Positions 34,397-43,587 of a stretch of 64,000 bases of DNA are shown here, in pieces. Made by a program: the position numbers and the translations under genes. Origin of the DNA: Vulcanimicrobiota bacterium (GTDB lineage Bacteria > Vulcanimicrobiota > Vulcanimicrobiia > Vulcanimicrobiales > Vulcanimicrobiaceae); the NCBI GenBank assembly GCA_003140215.1, contig PLJL01000001.1, forward strand, positions 391,283 to 455,282, read 5' to 3'. How positions within the stretch are numbered: the stretch's first letter is position 1; every line of letters starts with the position of its first letter. The notes beneath the pieces were generated by a model. That model was given only the letters and a program-made list of their open reading frames with translations, was not told the DNA's origin and did no database searches.

Positions 34397-36832
34397 CTAA
34401 CCGACCGGGGCGGCGGCCTCTCGGGGCTCGTGGGTCGGCATCGCGTCGATGAGGACCGGCTCGCCGATCCGAATCTCGAGCAATTTCCCGGCCTCGACGC
34501 GCCGGCGGAACGCTGCGCCGCGGAACTCGAGCGTCACCTCGCGCGGGTGCTCGCGGTCGTTGCAGACGTAGATGAGCACCGCCCCCTGCGCATCCTCGAA
34601 CCCGACGGCGGCGACCTCGACGGGCGAAGTGCGGATCTCGTCGGAGACGTCCCGCCCCGCGAAATAGACCCGGTACGGCTCGTCGGCTGAGGCGAAGTCC
34701 ATGTCGCCAACGATGGTCTTGCGCTCGGCATCGATCACGTAGCTGTGCCGGCGGCCGCCCCAGTGCACGCGGACCGCGGCGCTCCAGCCCCAGCCGGCCG
34801 GGAGCAACGGCGCGATGTGCGGGCGGCCGCTGGTGCGATAGCCGTCCAGCCCGCACACCGTCTCGGCGACCGCCCACAGATATTTCGCTCCGGTCCACGG
34901 CGAGAGGTACATCCCGCGATTCGTCAGCGATCCGCCGTCGAACCACTCGGCGAACTGCCCGGGCACGGTGTTGCGGCTGGCCCCCGCCTCCATCGTCGCA
35001 TACACGCATTCGAGCCGCTGCGCTGCCTCGTCGTACGCGCCGTTGCGGGCCAGCGCTACCGCGAACCACAACGTGAGGTCCGGCCAGATGCCGCCCAGCA
35101 GCCCGAAACCGTGTGACGGAAAGTACCACGAGTCGGCGGTCGAGATCGTGCGCAAGCCGACGGGCGTCGTGAAGTCCGACTCCATGAGCCGCCGCAGGAT
35201 CGCTTTGCTCACCGCCGGCTCGGCGACTTCGAACAGCACCGGAAAGACCTCGTCGGCGGTGAAGTTGTCTTGGTAGTTGGCGTCGCGGTCGTAGTTGAGC
35301 ACGAACGCCGACGTATCGGCGTTGAACAGCTTGGCGAGCATCGCCTCGCGCAGCGCACTCGCCTCGCCCGAGAAGCGTTCCCACGCCGCGCCGTCGTCGA
35401 GGATGGCCGCCATTCGCGCCGTCGCCTCGAGCGCGAAGTAGGCTTCCGCGTTGATCTCGGTCACTGCCCCGTCGAGCTTGTAGAGCGGGATGATGTTGCG
35501 CCACGACGTGATCCCGAACATGTCCTCGCCCGCCGCCTTGCAGAACAGCAGCCCGTTGGCATCGCGCTGCGACAGCATGTAGTCGGCGATCTTCACCACC
35601 ATCGGAAAGACCCCGCGCAGCCACGCGTCGTCGAGCGTCGCGTTGTAGTGGTGCAAGATCGCGATGATGTGCAGCGGGGTGTCGTCGTTGACGTTGAGGT
35701 CGTAGAAGGTCGAGAAGCCGTTGACGCCGCGCACGTACTCGACGACCTGGCCGCTGGGCTCGAGAAAGCGGTTGAACAGCTCGATCGCGTCGCGCGAGAA
35801 CTTGGGCAAGAAGTAGTCGTAGCCGTGCACGAACCACGACGTATCGCGCGAGACCAGAATGTCCGACGGCGGCGAATTCGTTGAGCCCCAGCCTTGCGGA
35901 TACTCTTTGATGACGCGTAGCATGTTCGTCTTGGCCCACACCACGCCGCGGTTGATCAGCGGCGACGGCGTGAGCAGCCGCGCGTCGGCAAGCTTCTCCG
36001 CGTAATAGCGCTCGGTCGCGGGCAACGCGTCGGGATCGCCGAGCAGCTGCTCGAGCACGGGCTTGGAGCGCGCGTCGCCGTCCTTGTGGAACACCACCGC
36101 GAGACGCAGCGACTCGCGCCCGCCGGCCGCGATCTCGATGCGGTACTCGAAGGCACCGAAGATGCGGCTCGAGGCGAACTCCGCGAGGTGCGGCGTGATC
36201 TCCCCGAGGTGCTCACCCCGGTCGAGCGTGCCGTCCATCATCCCCTTCATCAGCGTCTGTTCGCGCAGCGCGACGACGACCGCATGCGGCGTCCGTGAGC
36301 CGCCCCACCAGCGCACCCATCCCGACTCCTCGCCGAAGGAGCGGATGAAGCGCTCGCCGGCGCTGGCCCGGACCTGCTTCTCGGGCTCGCCGTAGAAGCG
36401 CTGGCCGATGAGCAGCGCCCACGGAAAGACGCGCACCGTTGCGGGCGTCGAGGCCGCGTTGTGCACCGTGATGTCGACGACGAAGGAAACGACGCGGTCG
36501 TGCCGTGCGCCGTGCGGCACGAAGAAGGTCTCGGTGACGCGCAGGTCGCGGGCGAGCGCGAACTCCGCGATCTGCGCATACGGCAAGAAGGTGAACTCGC
36601 GAACGATCTGGTGGGGGAAGAACGTCTCGTCGTCGCCGGCCCGGTACGCGACCTGATGCGCGCCGAAGATGATCTGATCGGTGTCGGCGTCCCATAGCCC
36701 GCGAATGCCGCCCTTGGGCGTCGAGGTCGCAAACGTCTTGAAGTTGCCCAGCGTCAGGCCGAACGGCGTCTCGTCCTCGCGGAGAACGTACGCGCTGAAC
36801 TCGTTGCGCTGCGCATCGAAGGTGGGTCCCAC
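34397..36832 (-). CDS. Large (alpha/alpha)6-barrel glycosidase, amylo-1,6-glucosidase/GDE-like
   Basis: An 811-residue cytoplasmic protein. An N-terminal beta-sandwich (about 1-270; VPHGARHDRVVSF, VFPWALLIGQRFYG) is joined to a six-hairpin helical barrel (about 290-670) with WVHGYD-type motifs: SRDTSWFVHGYDYFLPKF, DDTPLHII, WPDLTLWFAVAL and LSPWTGAKYLWAVAE. A C-terminal beta domain follows. This matches the GDE C-terminal/GH63-GH15 superfamily. Acidic residues at SRDTSW and EINAEAYF are candidate catalytic groups. The substrate is probably an alpha-glucan or trehalose-like glucoside. It starts 54 bp from the divergent propeller gene. Confidence 0.75.
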   Translation of the reverse strand: MGPTFDAQRNEFSAYVLREDETPFGLTLGNFKTFATSTPKGGIRGLWDADTDQIIFGAHQVAYRAGDDETFFPHQIVREFTFLPYAQIAEFALARDLRVTETFFVPHGARHDRVVSFVVDITVHNAASTPATVRVFPWALLIGQRFYGEPEKQVRASAGERFIRSFGEESGWVRWWGGSRTPHAVVVALREQTLMKGMMDGTLDRGEHLGEITPHLAEFASSRIFGAFEYRIEIAAGGRESLRLAVVFHKDGDARSKPVLEQLLGDPDALPATERYYAEKLADARLLTPSPLINRGVVWAKTNMLRVIKEYPQGWGSTNSPPSDILVSRDTSWFVHGYDYFLPKFSRDAIELFNRFLEPSGQVVEYVRGVNGFSTFYDLNVNDDTPLHIIAILHHYNATLDDAWLRGVFPMVVKIADYMLSQRDANGLLFCKAAGEDMFGITSWRNIIPLYKLDGAVTEINAEAYFALEATARMAAILDDGAAWERFSGEASALREAMLAKLFNADTSAFVLNYDRDANYQDNFTADEVFPVLFEVAEPAVSKAILRRLMESDFTTPVGLRTISTADSWYFPSHGFGLLGGIWPDLTLWFAVALARNGAYDEAAQRLECVYATMEAGASRNTVPGQFAEWFDGGSLTNRGMYLSPWTGAKYLWAVAETVCGLDGYRTSGRPHIAPLLPAGWGWSAAVRVHWGGRRHSYVIDAERKTIVGDMDFASADEPYRVYFAGRDVSDEIRTSPVEVAAVGFEDAQGAVLIYVCNDREHPREVTLEFRGAAFRRRVEAGKLLEIRIGEPVLIDAMPTHEPREAAAPVG

Positions 36833-36886
36833 GGCGTCACCCCTCTACCCGGGGGCGTCCGCGACGGCCTCCTCGAACGGCTCCGC

Positions 36887-38281
36887 GTGCGCTTGGGATT
36901 GCTTGCCGTTTTGGCAGCCGTGGCGCTTGCCGCGGCGCCGGCGCCGGGAGCAAGCGGACGCGGCGAACGATCGTACCGGTTGACGGAGATTCGTGAAGTG
37001 GCTCCGCCGCCGTCGCGCCTCGTCACTCGCGCGGCGTGGTCGCTTGCAGCCGATCCGAATCCGAGCGGCCACGACGTGCTCGCGATCGGTTCACGGATCG
37101 TGGCATTCGCGGCCGGCGGCCGGATGTGCGGATTCGACGAGAGCACCGGCGTCCGACGCTGGTGCGCCGGAGCGGGGAGCGGTCCCGCATACGCCGGCGG
37201 TGAGGTCGCGTTCGTCGAAGCCGACGGCACCGTGCGCGCCGTCGGTGCGCGCGCGGGCGAGAACCGTTGGCGACACCGCTTCCGCGGCGCGTCGCGCTCG
37301 GCGTTCACCGACCCGCCACCGCCGAACTGGCCGGTCTCCCAGGTGGTGTGGGCCGCCGGCGATGATTTTTTAACGGCCCGCATGGACGGTGCAGGCGGAC
37401 ACGACGCGCCGAACCTCGGCGAGATCGACCGCGCGGGACGCATCGTCTGGCAAACGACCGTCGCCGAATCGTTGAACAAGCCGGCGATCGTGCCGCCCTA
37501 TGCGCTAATCCAGAGCTCGGCGTCGGGTGCCAGGATGGTTTTCTTCGTGAGCGCACTGCGACTCGGCCGGGGCGGCGGCGTGATCGGCACGATCAGTGAC
37601 GCGTCGACGATTGCCGACCTGCGCCCTCCCCTCGCCGTCGTCGCCGGCGTGACCAGCATGAGGGACGTCAGCGACTACTTCCTCACCTACGACGTGTGGC
37701 TCGCCGACGTGCGACGCGGCGAGGCTGTCTCGCACATCTTCCACTTCGAGCCCGACTTCGATGCGAACTACGACCTCTACCAGCATCGCAACGACCTGTG
37801 GGTGCAGGCGAACGGCAAGGGACGCGTCGCGGCCGAAGGCGACTACGTCTACGTTACGGTGCTCCAGCACGTCTATCGGTACCGCCTTGCGGACGGAGAA
37901 ACGCAGCGGCCGCTCTTGCTAAGTGCACGCGGGTGGTTCGTTCTCGGACCGTATCGCGGCACGGTCTATGTGCAGCGCGACGACGGCGTATGGGCGCTGC
38001 GCGCCGGCGAGCGCGACGTTCACGCGCGGCTCGTCGCGCCGTCGAAGAGCGCGCTGAAAGCATCGGCTATCATCGGTCGCGTCGCGTACTTCGCGTTCGA
38101 GGATGGGCTCGTGCGCGGCGTCGACACCGGCGACGGTCGAATGGTGCTCGACGCGGCCGTGCCGGGCGGCGCCTTCGGCATCGGCTCGAGCGCGGCACAC
38201 GTTTTCTTCGCGTGCGGGTCGGCGAACGCCGCGGCCGGGACGTGGCACGTCGCGGCGTTCCCACGCCCCGATGCGACGTGA
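36887..38281 (+). CDS. Secreted PQQ-like beta-propeller protein
   Basis: A 464-residue protein. A signal peptide (MRLGLLAVLAAVALAAAPAPGAS) precedes repeated strand pairs of the type GGRMCGFDESTGVRRW, VRAVGARAGENRWRH, VYRYRLADGETQ and VRGVDTGDGRMVLDA. These are the hallmark of PQQ-like or outer-membrane BamB-like propellers. No cofactor residues are evident. GTG start at 36887. Its stop overlaps the ispE GTG by GTGA, an odd partner for an isoprenoid kinase. Confidence 0.7.
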   Translation: MRLGLLAVLAAVALAAAPAPGASGRGERSYRLTEIREVAPPPSRLVTRAAWSLAADPNPSGHDVLAIGSRIVAFAAGGRMCGFDESTGVRRWCAGAGSGPAYAGGEVAFVEADGTVRAVGARAGENRWRHRFRGASRSAFTDPPPPNWPVSQVVWAAGDDFLTARMDGAGGHDAPNLGEIDRAGRIVWQTTVAESLNKPAIVPPYALIQSSASGARMVFFVSALRLGRGGGVIGTISDASTIADLRPPLAVVAGVTSMRDVSDYFLTYDVWLADVRRGEAVSHIFHFEPDFDANYDLYQHRNDLWVQANGKGRVAAEGDYVYVTVLQHVYRYRLADGETQRPLLLSARGWFVLGPYRGTVYVQRDDGVWALRAGERDVHARLVAPSKSALKASAIIGRVAYFAFEDGLVRGVDTGDGRMVLDAAVPGGAFGIGSSAAHVFFACGSANAAAGTWHVAAFPRPDAT

Positions 38282-39207
38282 CGCCGCTGCTCGCGCGGGC
38301 CAAGATCAACCTTACGCTGGAGATCCTCGCGCGTCGTGAGGATGGCTACCACGCCTTGCGCAGCGTGATGGTTCCGCTCGACTTTGCCGACGAGCTCAGC
38401 TTCGAGCCCAGCGCGCGGTTCACGTTCACGTGTGAGCCGGCTTCGCTCGCCCCCGACAACCTGGTCGTCCGCGCGTTCGAACGGATCGGCCTCGCCGATT
38501 CGCCGGTTGCGGTGACGCTGCGCAAGCGCATCCCCGTCGGCGCCGGGCTCGGGGGCGGCTCGAGCGACGCGGCGAGCGTGCTGCGCGCGGCGATGAGCGG
38601 CGCATTGCGTGAGCCGCTTTCACGCGACTGGATCGCCGACGCGCGCGCGCTTGGCTCCGACGTCCCGTTCTTCCTCGCTGACGCTCCGGCGATCGTCGAA
38701 GGGACCGGCGAACGCGTCACGGCGCTCGGCGCGGCGCCGCCGTGGTGCGTCGTACTGGTCGTGCCCAACGTGCACGTCGCGACGGCCGAGGCGTACGCCG
38801 CGCTCGACGCCTGGCGCGAGCACACGCCGGCACCGACGCGCGCGCGCAGCGACTCGGCGACGCTGCGCTGCGGCGAAGCACTGCAGCGCGGCGACTACGC
38901 CGGCGTGCTGGCGGCGCTGACCAACGATTTCGAGCCGGCCGTGCGCGCGGCGCACGCACCCGTCGACGCCGCGCTGCGGGCGCTCGACGCCGCGGGCGCG
39001 CCGGGGCGCGCGATGCTCTCGGGTTCGGGGGGCGCGTGCTTCGCGCTTTTTTGCAACCAGGCCGAAGCCCGCGAGTTCGCAGCTCGGCTGCGCGCGCCCG
39101 GCGATGCAGCGGTGCACGTCGTCGCGTTGGCGCACGGCGACGCATGGGTGGATTCGCCCGAGGCGAATCCTTCGCGGCCCTCGCTGCGCTGCGGTCCGCC
39201 GGCGTGA
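38278..39207 (+). CDS. ispE: 4-diphosphocytidyl-2-C-methyl-D-erythritol kinase
   Basis: GHMP kinase of the MEP isoprenoid pathway, 309 residues. The opening ARAKINLTLEI, the GHMP phosphate loop PVGAGLGGGSSDA, LGSDVPFF with the catalytic Asp, and the C-terminal MLSGSGGACFAL are all present. The GTG start overlaps the propeller gene stop, and the TGA overlaps the GTG of the next gene (39204-39207). The C-terminal SPEANPSRP tail is longer than usual. Confidence 0.95.
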   Translation: MTPLLARAKINLTLEILARREDGYHALRSVMVPLDFADELSFEPSARFTFTCEPASLAPDNLVVRAFERIGLADSPVAVTLRKRIPVGAGLGGGSSDAASVLRAAMSGALREPLSRDWIADARALGSDVPFFLADAPAIVEGTGERVTALGAAPPWCVVLVVPNVHVATAEAYAALDAWREHTPAPTRARSDSATLRCGEALQRGDYAGVLAALTNDFEPAVRAAHAPVDAALRALDAAGAPGRAMLSGSGGACFALFCNQAEAREFAARLRAPGDAAVHVVALAHGDAWVDSPEANPSRPSLRCGPPA

Positions 39208-39959
39208 GCGCCGTAGACGCGATCGTGCTGGCCGGCGGCGGTGCCGACGCCGTGTCGGCGCTCGAGCCCGGCGCGCCCAACAAAGCCTTCGTGCGCGTCG
39301 GCGGCGTGCCGCTGGTGGCGCGCACGATCGCGGGGTTGCGCGAGTCGTCGCGGATCGACCGCATCGTCGTGGTCGCGCCGCCCGCGTCGGCGGCAGATCC
39401 GGCCCTGGCGGGCGCGAGCGAGGTCCGTGGTGACGGTCCGCGGATGCTCGAGAGCCTGCGTTCCGGGATGCAAGGCTTCACCGAGGACGCGCTGGTCGTC
39501 GTGGTCGCCTCGGATCTTCCGGCGCTCGACGCGCCGGCGGTCGACGAGTTCGTCGATGCGGTCTTGGCACGCGATCTCGACATCGCGTACGCCTGCTTGG
39601 AACGCAGCTATCACGAGGCGGCGTACCCCGAGTTTCCCCACACCTGGGCCAAGATGCGCGAGGGCCGGTATTGCGGCGGCGGGCTGGTGGCGTTGCGCGC
39701 CCGGGTGCTGCCGCGCTTGAGCACCTTTATGGATGCGCTGGGCAACGCGCGAAAGTCGCCGCTGCGCCTGGCCGGGCTGTTCGGGTGGGACGTCATGGCC
39801 CGTTTCGCGCTCGGGCGCCTCGCGATCGCTCAGGCCGAAGACCGGGCTTCGCGGTTGCTGCGCGCGCGTGTCGGCGCGATCCGATGCACGCACGCCGAAG
39901 TCGCGCTCAACGTGGACCGCGTCGAGGACGTCGCCCGCGCGAACGCACGCTTCGCCTAG
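39204..39959 (+). CDS. MobA/IspD-like nucleotidyltransferase
   Basis: A 251-residue GT-A-fold NTP transferase. N-terminal VDAIVLAGGG with a lysine in APNKAFVRVGGVPLV is the nucleotide-binding signature; VVVVASDLPALDAPAVD is the metal-binding strand. The LAGG loop reads AGGGADAVSA, without the usual basic residue, so activity is not certain. Close coupling to ispE suggests a role next to the MEP pathway. However, the sequence lacks clear IspD motifs, so a cofactor- or sugar-activating enzyme is equally possible. Confidence 0.7.
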   Translation: MSAVDAIVLAGGGADAVSALEPGAPNKAFVRVGGVPLVARTIAGLRESSRIDRIVVVAPPASAADPALAGASEVRGDGPRMLESLRSGMQGFTEDALVVVVASDLPALDAPAVDEFVDAVLARDLDIAYACLERSYHEAAYPEFPHTWAKMREGRYCGGGLVALRARVLPRLSTFMDALGNARKSPLRLAGLFGWDVMARFALGRLAIAQAEDRASRLLRARVGAIRCTHAEVALNVDRVEDVARANARFA

Positions 39960-39974
39960 AACGTTGACCGAACG

Positions 39975-40595
39975 ATGCGTCTGGTGGCCGCCGTTCTCGC
40001 GTTCGTGCTCGCCGCACCCGCCGCCGCGCTCGCGCAAAGCGCGCCGGCAGCGCTCGAGTGCACGCCGCACCAAACCATCGTCGCCGGGATCGGGCGCGCC
40101 GGGGTCGTCGCGTTCACCGGCCCGGTGTTCGGGGCGCGAGTCTGCGCGACCGTCGTCAACCTCGCGATCGACCTGTTCACCGCCCGGATCGCCGAGGCGC
40201 CGGCGAGCGACGCGCTCGTCACCGCGGCGCTGACCGGCGGCGGCGACGTGACGTTGCAGCTGGAGGGCGCCACGGTGTCCGGCGTGGGCCCGTACGTCGT
40301 CGCGCCCGGCGGGGTTTTCCCGGCACTGGGGGGCGACACGTCCGAGGTGCCGCGGGTGCTCCTGGCATACGCCGGTCAGCGCGTGCTGGTGATCGGTACG
40401 ACGCCGGTGGCGCTCGTCGATCTGGCACGCATCCTGCGGGACCAGCCGGACCTCTTCGGCGCCGACGCCGTCGAACGGGCCGTCGTGATCGCCAGCGGCC
40501 CGGGTGCCGCGTTGTCGGTGCGCGGCGACGACGGGGTCCTCGGTGCGGCGAGCGTGGCGTCGCCGCGCGTCTTGCTGCTCATTAAGCGGGGCTGA
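39975..40595 (+). CDS. Secreted protein of unknown function
   Basis: A 206-residue protein with a clean signal peptide (MRLVAAVLAFVLAAPAAALAQ). The mature part is beta-rich (VTAALTGGGDVTLQLEG, RVLVIGTTPVALVDLA) with two cysteines near the start (LECTPHQ, ARVCATV). It resembles secreted phosphodiester-glycosidase-like domains in rhythm only; I would not assign it. It lies 15 bp after the nucleotidyltransferase stop, so it is probably the fourth gene of the ispE run. Confidence 0.6.
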   Translation: MRLVAAVLAFVLAAPAAALAQSAPAALECTPHQTIVAGIGRAGVVAFTGPVFGARVCATVVNLAIDLFTARIAEAPASDALVTAALTGGGDVTLQLEGATVSGVGPYVVAPGGVFPALGGDTSEVPRVLLAYAGQRVLVIGTTPVALVDLARILRDQPDLFGADAVERAVVIASGPGAALSVRGDDGVLGAASVASPRVLLLIKRG

Positions 40596-40658
40596 GAAAG
40601 TTGCCCCCGCGACAATTCTCCCAGCGACTTGCCAGCCCGCTACGGTAGCGCTGCGCTC

Positions 40659-41840
40659 ATGCGGGCGATCACCGTGCTGTGCGACCGCCTCGGCGACGTA
40701 GGCGGTGCGGAGCGCTATTGGGAGACCGTCCTGCCCGCCCTGACCGCACGGCAGGTCAACGTACGGTTGCTCGCGCGCGACGTCTCTTCGGACGCGGGCT
40801 ACGCGCTGCGCCCGCAAACCATCCGCTGGGCCGACGAACACGGCCTGCCCTCGAGCGCCGCGGCGCGCGCCGTCGCGGACGAGCTCGTCGAACATCCGCC
40901 CGACGCGGTCATCACGGCGAGCGTTTTCGACACCGCTGTCCTCGATGCGGTCCGCCTGCACGCGCCGCGCTGGCTGGCGCGCATCCACGACCACCGCGCG
41001 TTCTGTCCCACCGGGGATCGCGTCTATCCGCAATTCGAAGCGCTGTGCAGCGCGCCCATGGGAGCCGCGTGCCGCACCGCGGCGGTCGTGCGCGGTTGCG
41101 TGCACGGGCCGCGGCCGACGTCGTACCGCCGGATTCGGGCACGCGAAGCGTTGCGGGACCGCCTCGGTCAGGCCGACGGCGTCCTCGTCTCGAGCCGGCA
41201 CATGCGCGATACCTGCGCAGCCAACGGTATTCCGGCCGAGCGCATCGCCGTAACGCCGCCGCCCCTGCCGGACGCCGCCTTCGCGGTCGCGCCGGCGCTG
41301 CGGCCGCGCACCCGCACGCTAGTATTCGCCGGCCGGCTCACGCCGCGCAAAGGCCTGCGCTCGCTGCTCGGCGCGCTGGCAAAGATCGACCCCGACGAAC
41401 GGCCGCGCTTGATCGTGGCCGGCGAGGGTGACCACGAAGAGCGCGACGCCCGCGCGCTCGCCGCGCGCGACGGCATCGAGGTCGACTGGCGCGGCCGGCT
41501 GACGACGGTCGCCTTGCGCGGCGCGATCGATGAGGCGGATGCGGTGGCGCTGCCCTCGCTGTGGCCCGAACCGTTCGGTCTCGTCGGTATCGAGGCCCAA
41601 GCGCGCGGGCGTCCGGCCGTGGGATACCGCGTCGGGGCGATCGGCGAATGGATTGCCGACGCCGGGTTCGCGGTAAAACGTGGTGACGAGCAGGCTTTGG
41701 CGGACGCGATCCGGGCAGTCCTCGAGGAGCGCACCTGGCACGAGTTGTCGGCCGCGGCGTTGGCGCGCGCTCAAGCGTACCGCCTCGACGCGCACGTCGA
41801 GCGACTACTCGGCATCTTCGGAGGAGCTCCCTGTACATGA
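40659..41840 (+). CDS. GT4-family glycosyltransferase, coupled to sqdB
   Basis: A 393-residue GT-B glycosyltransferase. The N-terminal half has the DVGGAERYW acceptor loop and a Cys-containing segment (DHRAFCPTGDRVYP, LCSAP, AACRT, RGCVHG) seen in many GT4 enzymes but not in canonical SqdX. The donor half is typical: VFAGRLTPRKGLRSLL, VDWRGRL, and the EPFGLVGIEAQARGRP motif with the nucleotide-binding glutamates. Its stop overlaps the sqdB ATG (ATGA, 41837-41840), so it probably uses UDP-sulfoquinovose. The acceptor may be diacylglycerol or a glycan. Confidence 0.85.
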   Translation: MRAITVLCDRLGDVGGAERYWETVLPALTARQVNVRLLARDVSSDAGYALRPQTIRWADEHGLPSSAAARAVADELVEHPPDAVITASVFDTAVLDAVRLHAPRWLARIHDHRAFCPTGDRVYPQFEALCSAPMGAACRTAAVVRGCVHGPRPTSYRRIRAREALRDRLGQADGVLVSSRHMRDTCAANGIPAERIAVTPPPLPDAAFAVAPALRPRTRTLVFAGRLTPRKGLRSLLGALAKIDPDERPRLIVAGEGDHEERDARALAARDGIEVDWRGRLTTVALRGAIDEADAVALPSLWPEPFGLVGIEAQARGRPAVGYRVGAIGEWIADAGFAVKRGDEQALADAIRAVLEERTWHELSAAALARAQAYRLDAHVERLLGIFGGAPCT

Positions 41841-43021
41841 AGGTTCTGGTGATCGGCGGCGATGGCTATTGCGGCTGGGCCACGTCGATCCATCTCTCCA
41901 ACCGGGGCTTCGACGTCACGATCGTCGACAGTCTGGTGCGTCGGGAGTGGGACCGCGAACACGGGCTCGCGTCACTGGTGCCGATCGCGTCGATGCGCCG
42001 GCGCATCGACGAGTGGTCGCGCGTCTCCGGGCGCACGATCCGCTTTTGCGAGACCGATGTCACGGACTACGCGGCGCTGTGCCGGGTCGTTCGTGACGGG
42101 GCCCCCGACGCGATCGTGCACTTCGGGCAACAACGCAGCGCGCCGTTCTCGATGATCGACCACGAGCACGCCCTGCGAACCCACCTCAACAACACCGTGG
42201 CGAACTTGAACGTGTTGTGGGCTCTGCACGAGCATGCACCGGACGCCCATCTGGTCAAGCTCGGCACGATGGGCGAATACGGAACGCCGAACATCGACAT
42301 CGAGGAAGGCTTTCTCACCGTCGAGCACAAGGGGCGCACCGACTCGTTGCCGTTCCCCAAACAACCCGGGTCGTTCTACCACTTGACGAAGGTGAGCGAC
42401 AGCGACCAAATCGCGTTCGCTTGCAGAACGTGGTCGCTGCCTGCGACCGACCTCAATCAAGGCGTCGTCTACGGCACCGCCACGAACGAGACGGAGCTCT
42501 CGCCGGCGCTGGCCAACCGCTACGATTACGACCACATCTTCGGCACGGTGCTCAACCGCTTTTGCGTGCAGGCCGCGCTCGGCCACCCGCTCACCGTGTA
42601 CGGCGGCGGCACACAGACGCGCTCCTTCCTCGACATCCGCGACACAGTCCGCTGCGTCGAGCTCGCGCTGGAGCACCCCGCTCGCAGCGGCGAGTACCGC
42701 GTGTTCAACCAGTTCACCGAGACGTTCGCGGTCGGCGAGCTCGCCGCACGGGTCGCCGGCGTCGCGCGCGGACGCGGCCTGGCGTGCGAAATCATGCACC
42801 TGGCGAACCCGCGGACCGAGCGCGAGTCGCACTACTACAACCCGGTGAACACCAACCTGCGTGCCCTCGGCCTCGAGCCAACGCGGCTCTCGGACGCGAC
42901 CATCGCCGGGTTGATCGCCCTGGCGCAAGCCCGCGCCACGCGCGTCGATCTGCGGCTCATCCCGCCGCGGGTCGAATGGCGTCCGGCCGAGCCGAACGAA
43001 GGCGCGCCGGCGGTCGCGTAG
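41837..43021 (+). CDS. sqdB: UDP-sulfoquinovose synthase
   Basis: Extended short-chain dehydrogenase that converts UDP-glucose and sulfite to UDP-sulfoquinovose, the head-group donor of the sulfolipid SQDG. The 394 residues carry the NAD loop GGDGYCGWAT, VDSLVRREWD, HFGQQRSAPFSMID and TMGEYGTPNIDIEEG with T144. PKQPGSFYHLTK holds the Y181/K185 pair and FNQFTETFAV follows; together these are specific for SqdB/SQD1. Its partner is a GT4 enzyme. In archaea, SqdB homologues can instead serve glycan synthesis. Confidence 0.95.
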   Translation: MKVLVIGGDGYCGWATSIHLSNRGFDVTIVDSLVRREWDREHGLASLVPIASMRRRIDEWSRVSGRTIRFCETDVTDYAALCRVVRDGAPDAIVHFGQQRSAPFSMIDHEHALRTHLNNTVANLNVLWALHEHAPDAHLVKLGTMGEYGTPNIDIEEGFLTVEHKGRTDSLPFPKQPGSFYHLTKVSDSDQIAFACRTWSLPATDLNQGVVYGTATNETELSPALANRYDYDHIFGTVLNRFCVQAALGHPLTVYGGGTQTRSFLDIRDTVRCVELALEHPARSGEYRVFNQFTETFAVGELAARVAGVARGRGLACEIMHLANPRTERESHYYNPVNTNLRALGLEPTRLSDATIAGLIALAQARATRVDLRLIPPRVEWRPAEPNEGAPAVA

Positions 43022-43056
43022 CGGCAACCTTGACGAGGCGGCCGGCGTTGGCGGGG

Positions 43057-43584
43057 ATGATGCGACTGGTCCTCGCCGCTGCCGTGCTTGGGCTGACCGC
43101 GGTAGCGCATGCGACACCGCACGCCCAGCCGAAGTCGGCCGCCCGCAGCGTCATCGTCATCGTCCGGGCGCGAATCGTCTCGGGGACGCGGCAAGCGGCG
43201 CGCGCCTACGTGTCGCCCGCGGCGGCGACGTACGTCACCGAATTTCCGGCGCCCCTGGTCGTCGCGGTCGCGCCTGAAGCCGCGGAGGGCAAGGCGCGCC
43301 GCGTGCGTTTCCGCTGTGTGACCGCTGGTTGCAAAATAGCACCTGCCGACCAACCTAACCTGGACGCAATCCATGTGGTCTGGCGTTACGTCAGTCCGAT
43401 CTCACCCAAGAAGAACATCCTCGACCCGGCTGCGAAAGATGCCGACGTCGCCGACGGCCGAGCGGCTATCGGGATCGCGATCGAGGCCGCTCGGCCCGAC
43501 GCGACCTACGTCATCACGGCGACGCCGCTCGCCCAGGAGGGCGAGCGCGCAGTGCCCGCCACCTTCACGCTCACCTCGCGCTGA
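43057..43584 (+). CDS. Secreted protein of unknown function
   Basis: A 175-residue protein with a signal peptide (MMRLVLAAAVLGLTAVAHA). The mature chain is a beta-rich domain with one close cysteine pair (RFRCVTAGCK) and Ig-like alternating strands (VIVIVRARIVSGT, GIAIEAARP). No family recognised. ATG at 43057, 35 bp after sqdB; it may be the end of that operon. It converges on ubiX with a 3-bp gap. Confidence 0.6.
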   Translation: MMRLVLAAAVLGLTAVAHATPHAQPKSAARSVIVIVRARIVSGTRQAARAYVSPAAATYVTEFPAPLVVAVAPEAAEGKARRVRFRCVTAGCKIAPADQPNLDAIHVVWRYVSPISPKKNILDPAAKDADVADGRAAIGIAIEAARPDATYVITATPLAQEGERAVPATFTLTSR

Positions 43585-43587
43585 ACG

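Noticed and set aside
38895-41201. A 768-residue minus-strand open frame across ispE and its downstream genes
   Set aside because: Covers four well-supported plus-strand genes and has biased composition without motifs.
40659-41840. Naming the GT4 enzyme sqdX
   Set aside because: Only its coupling to sqdB supports this; its N-terminal half lacks the SqdX look.
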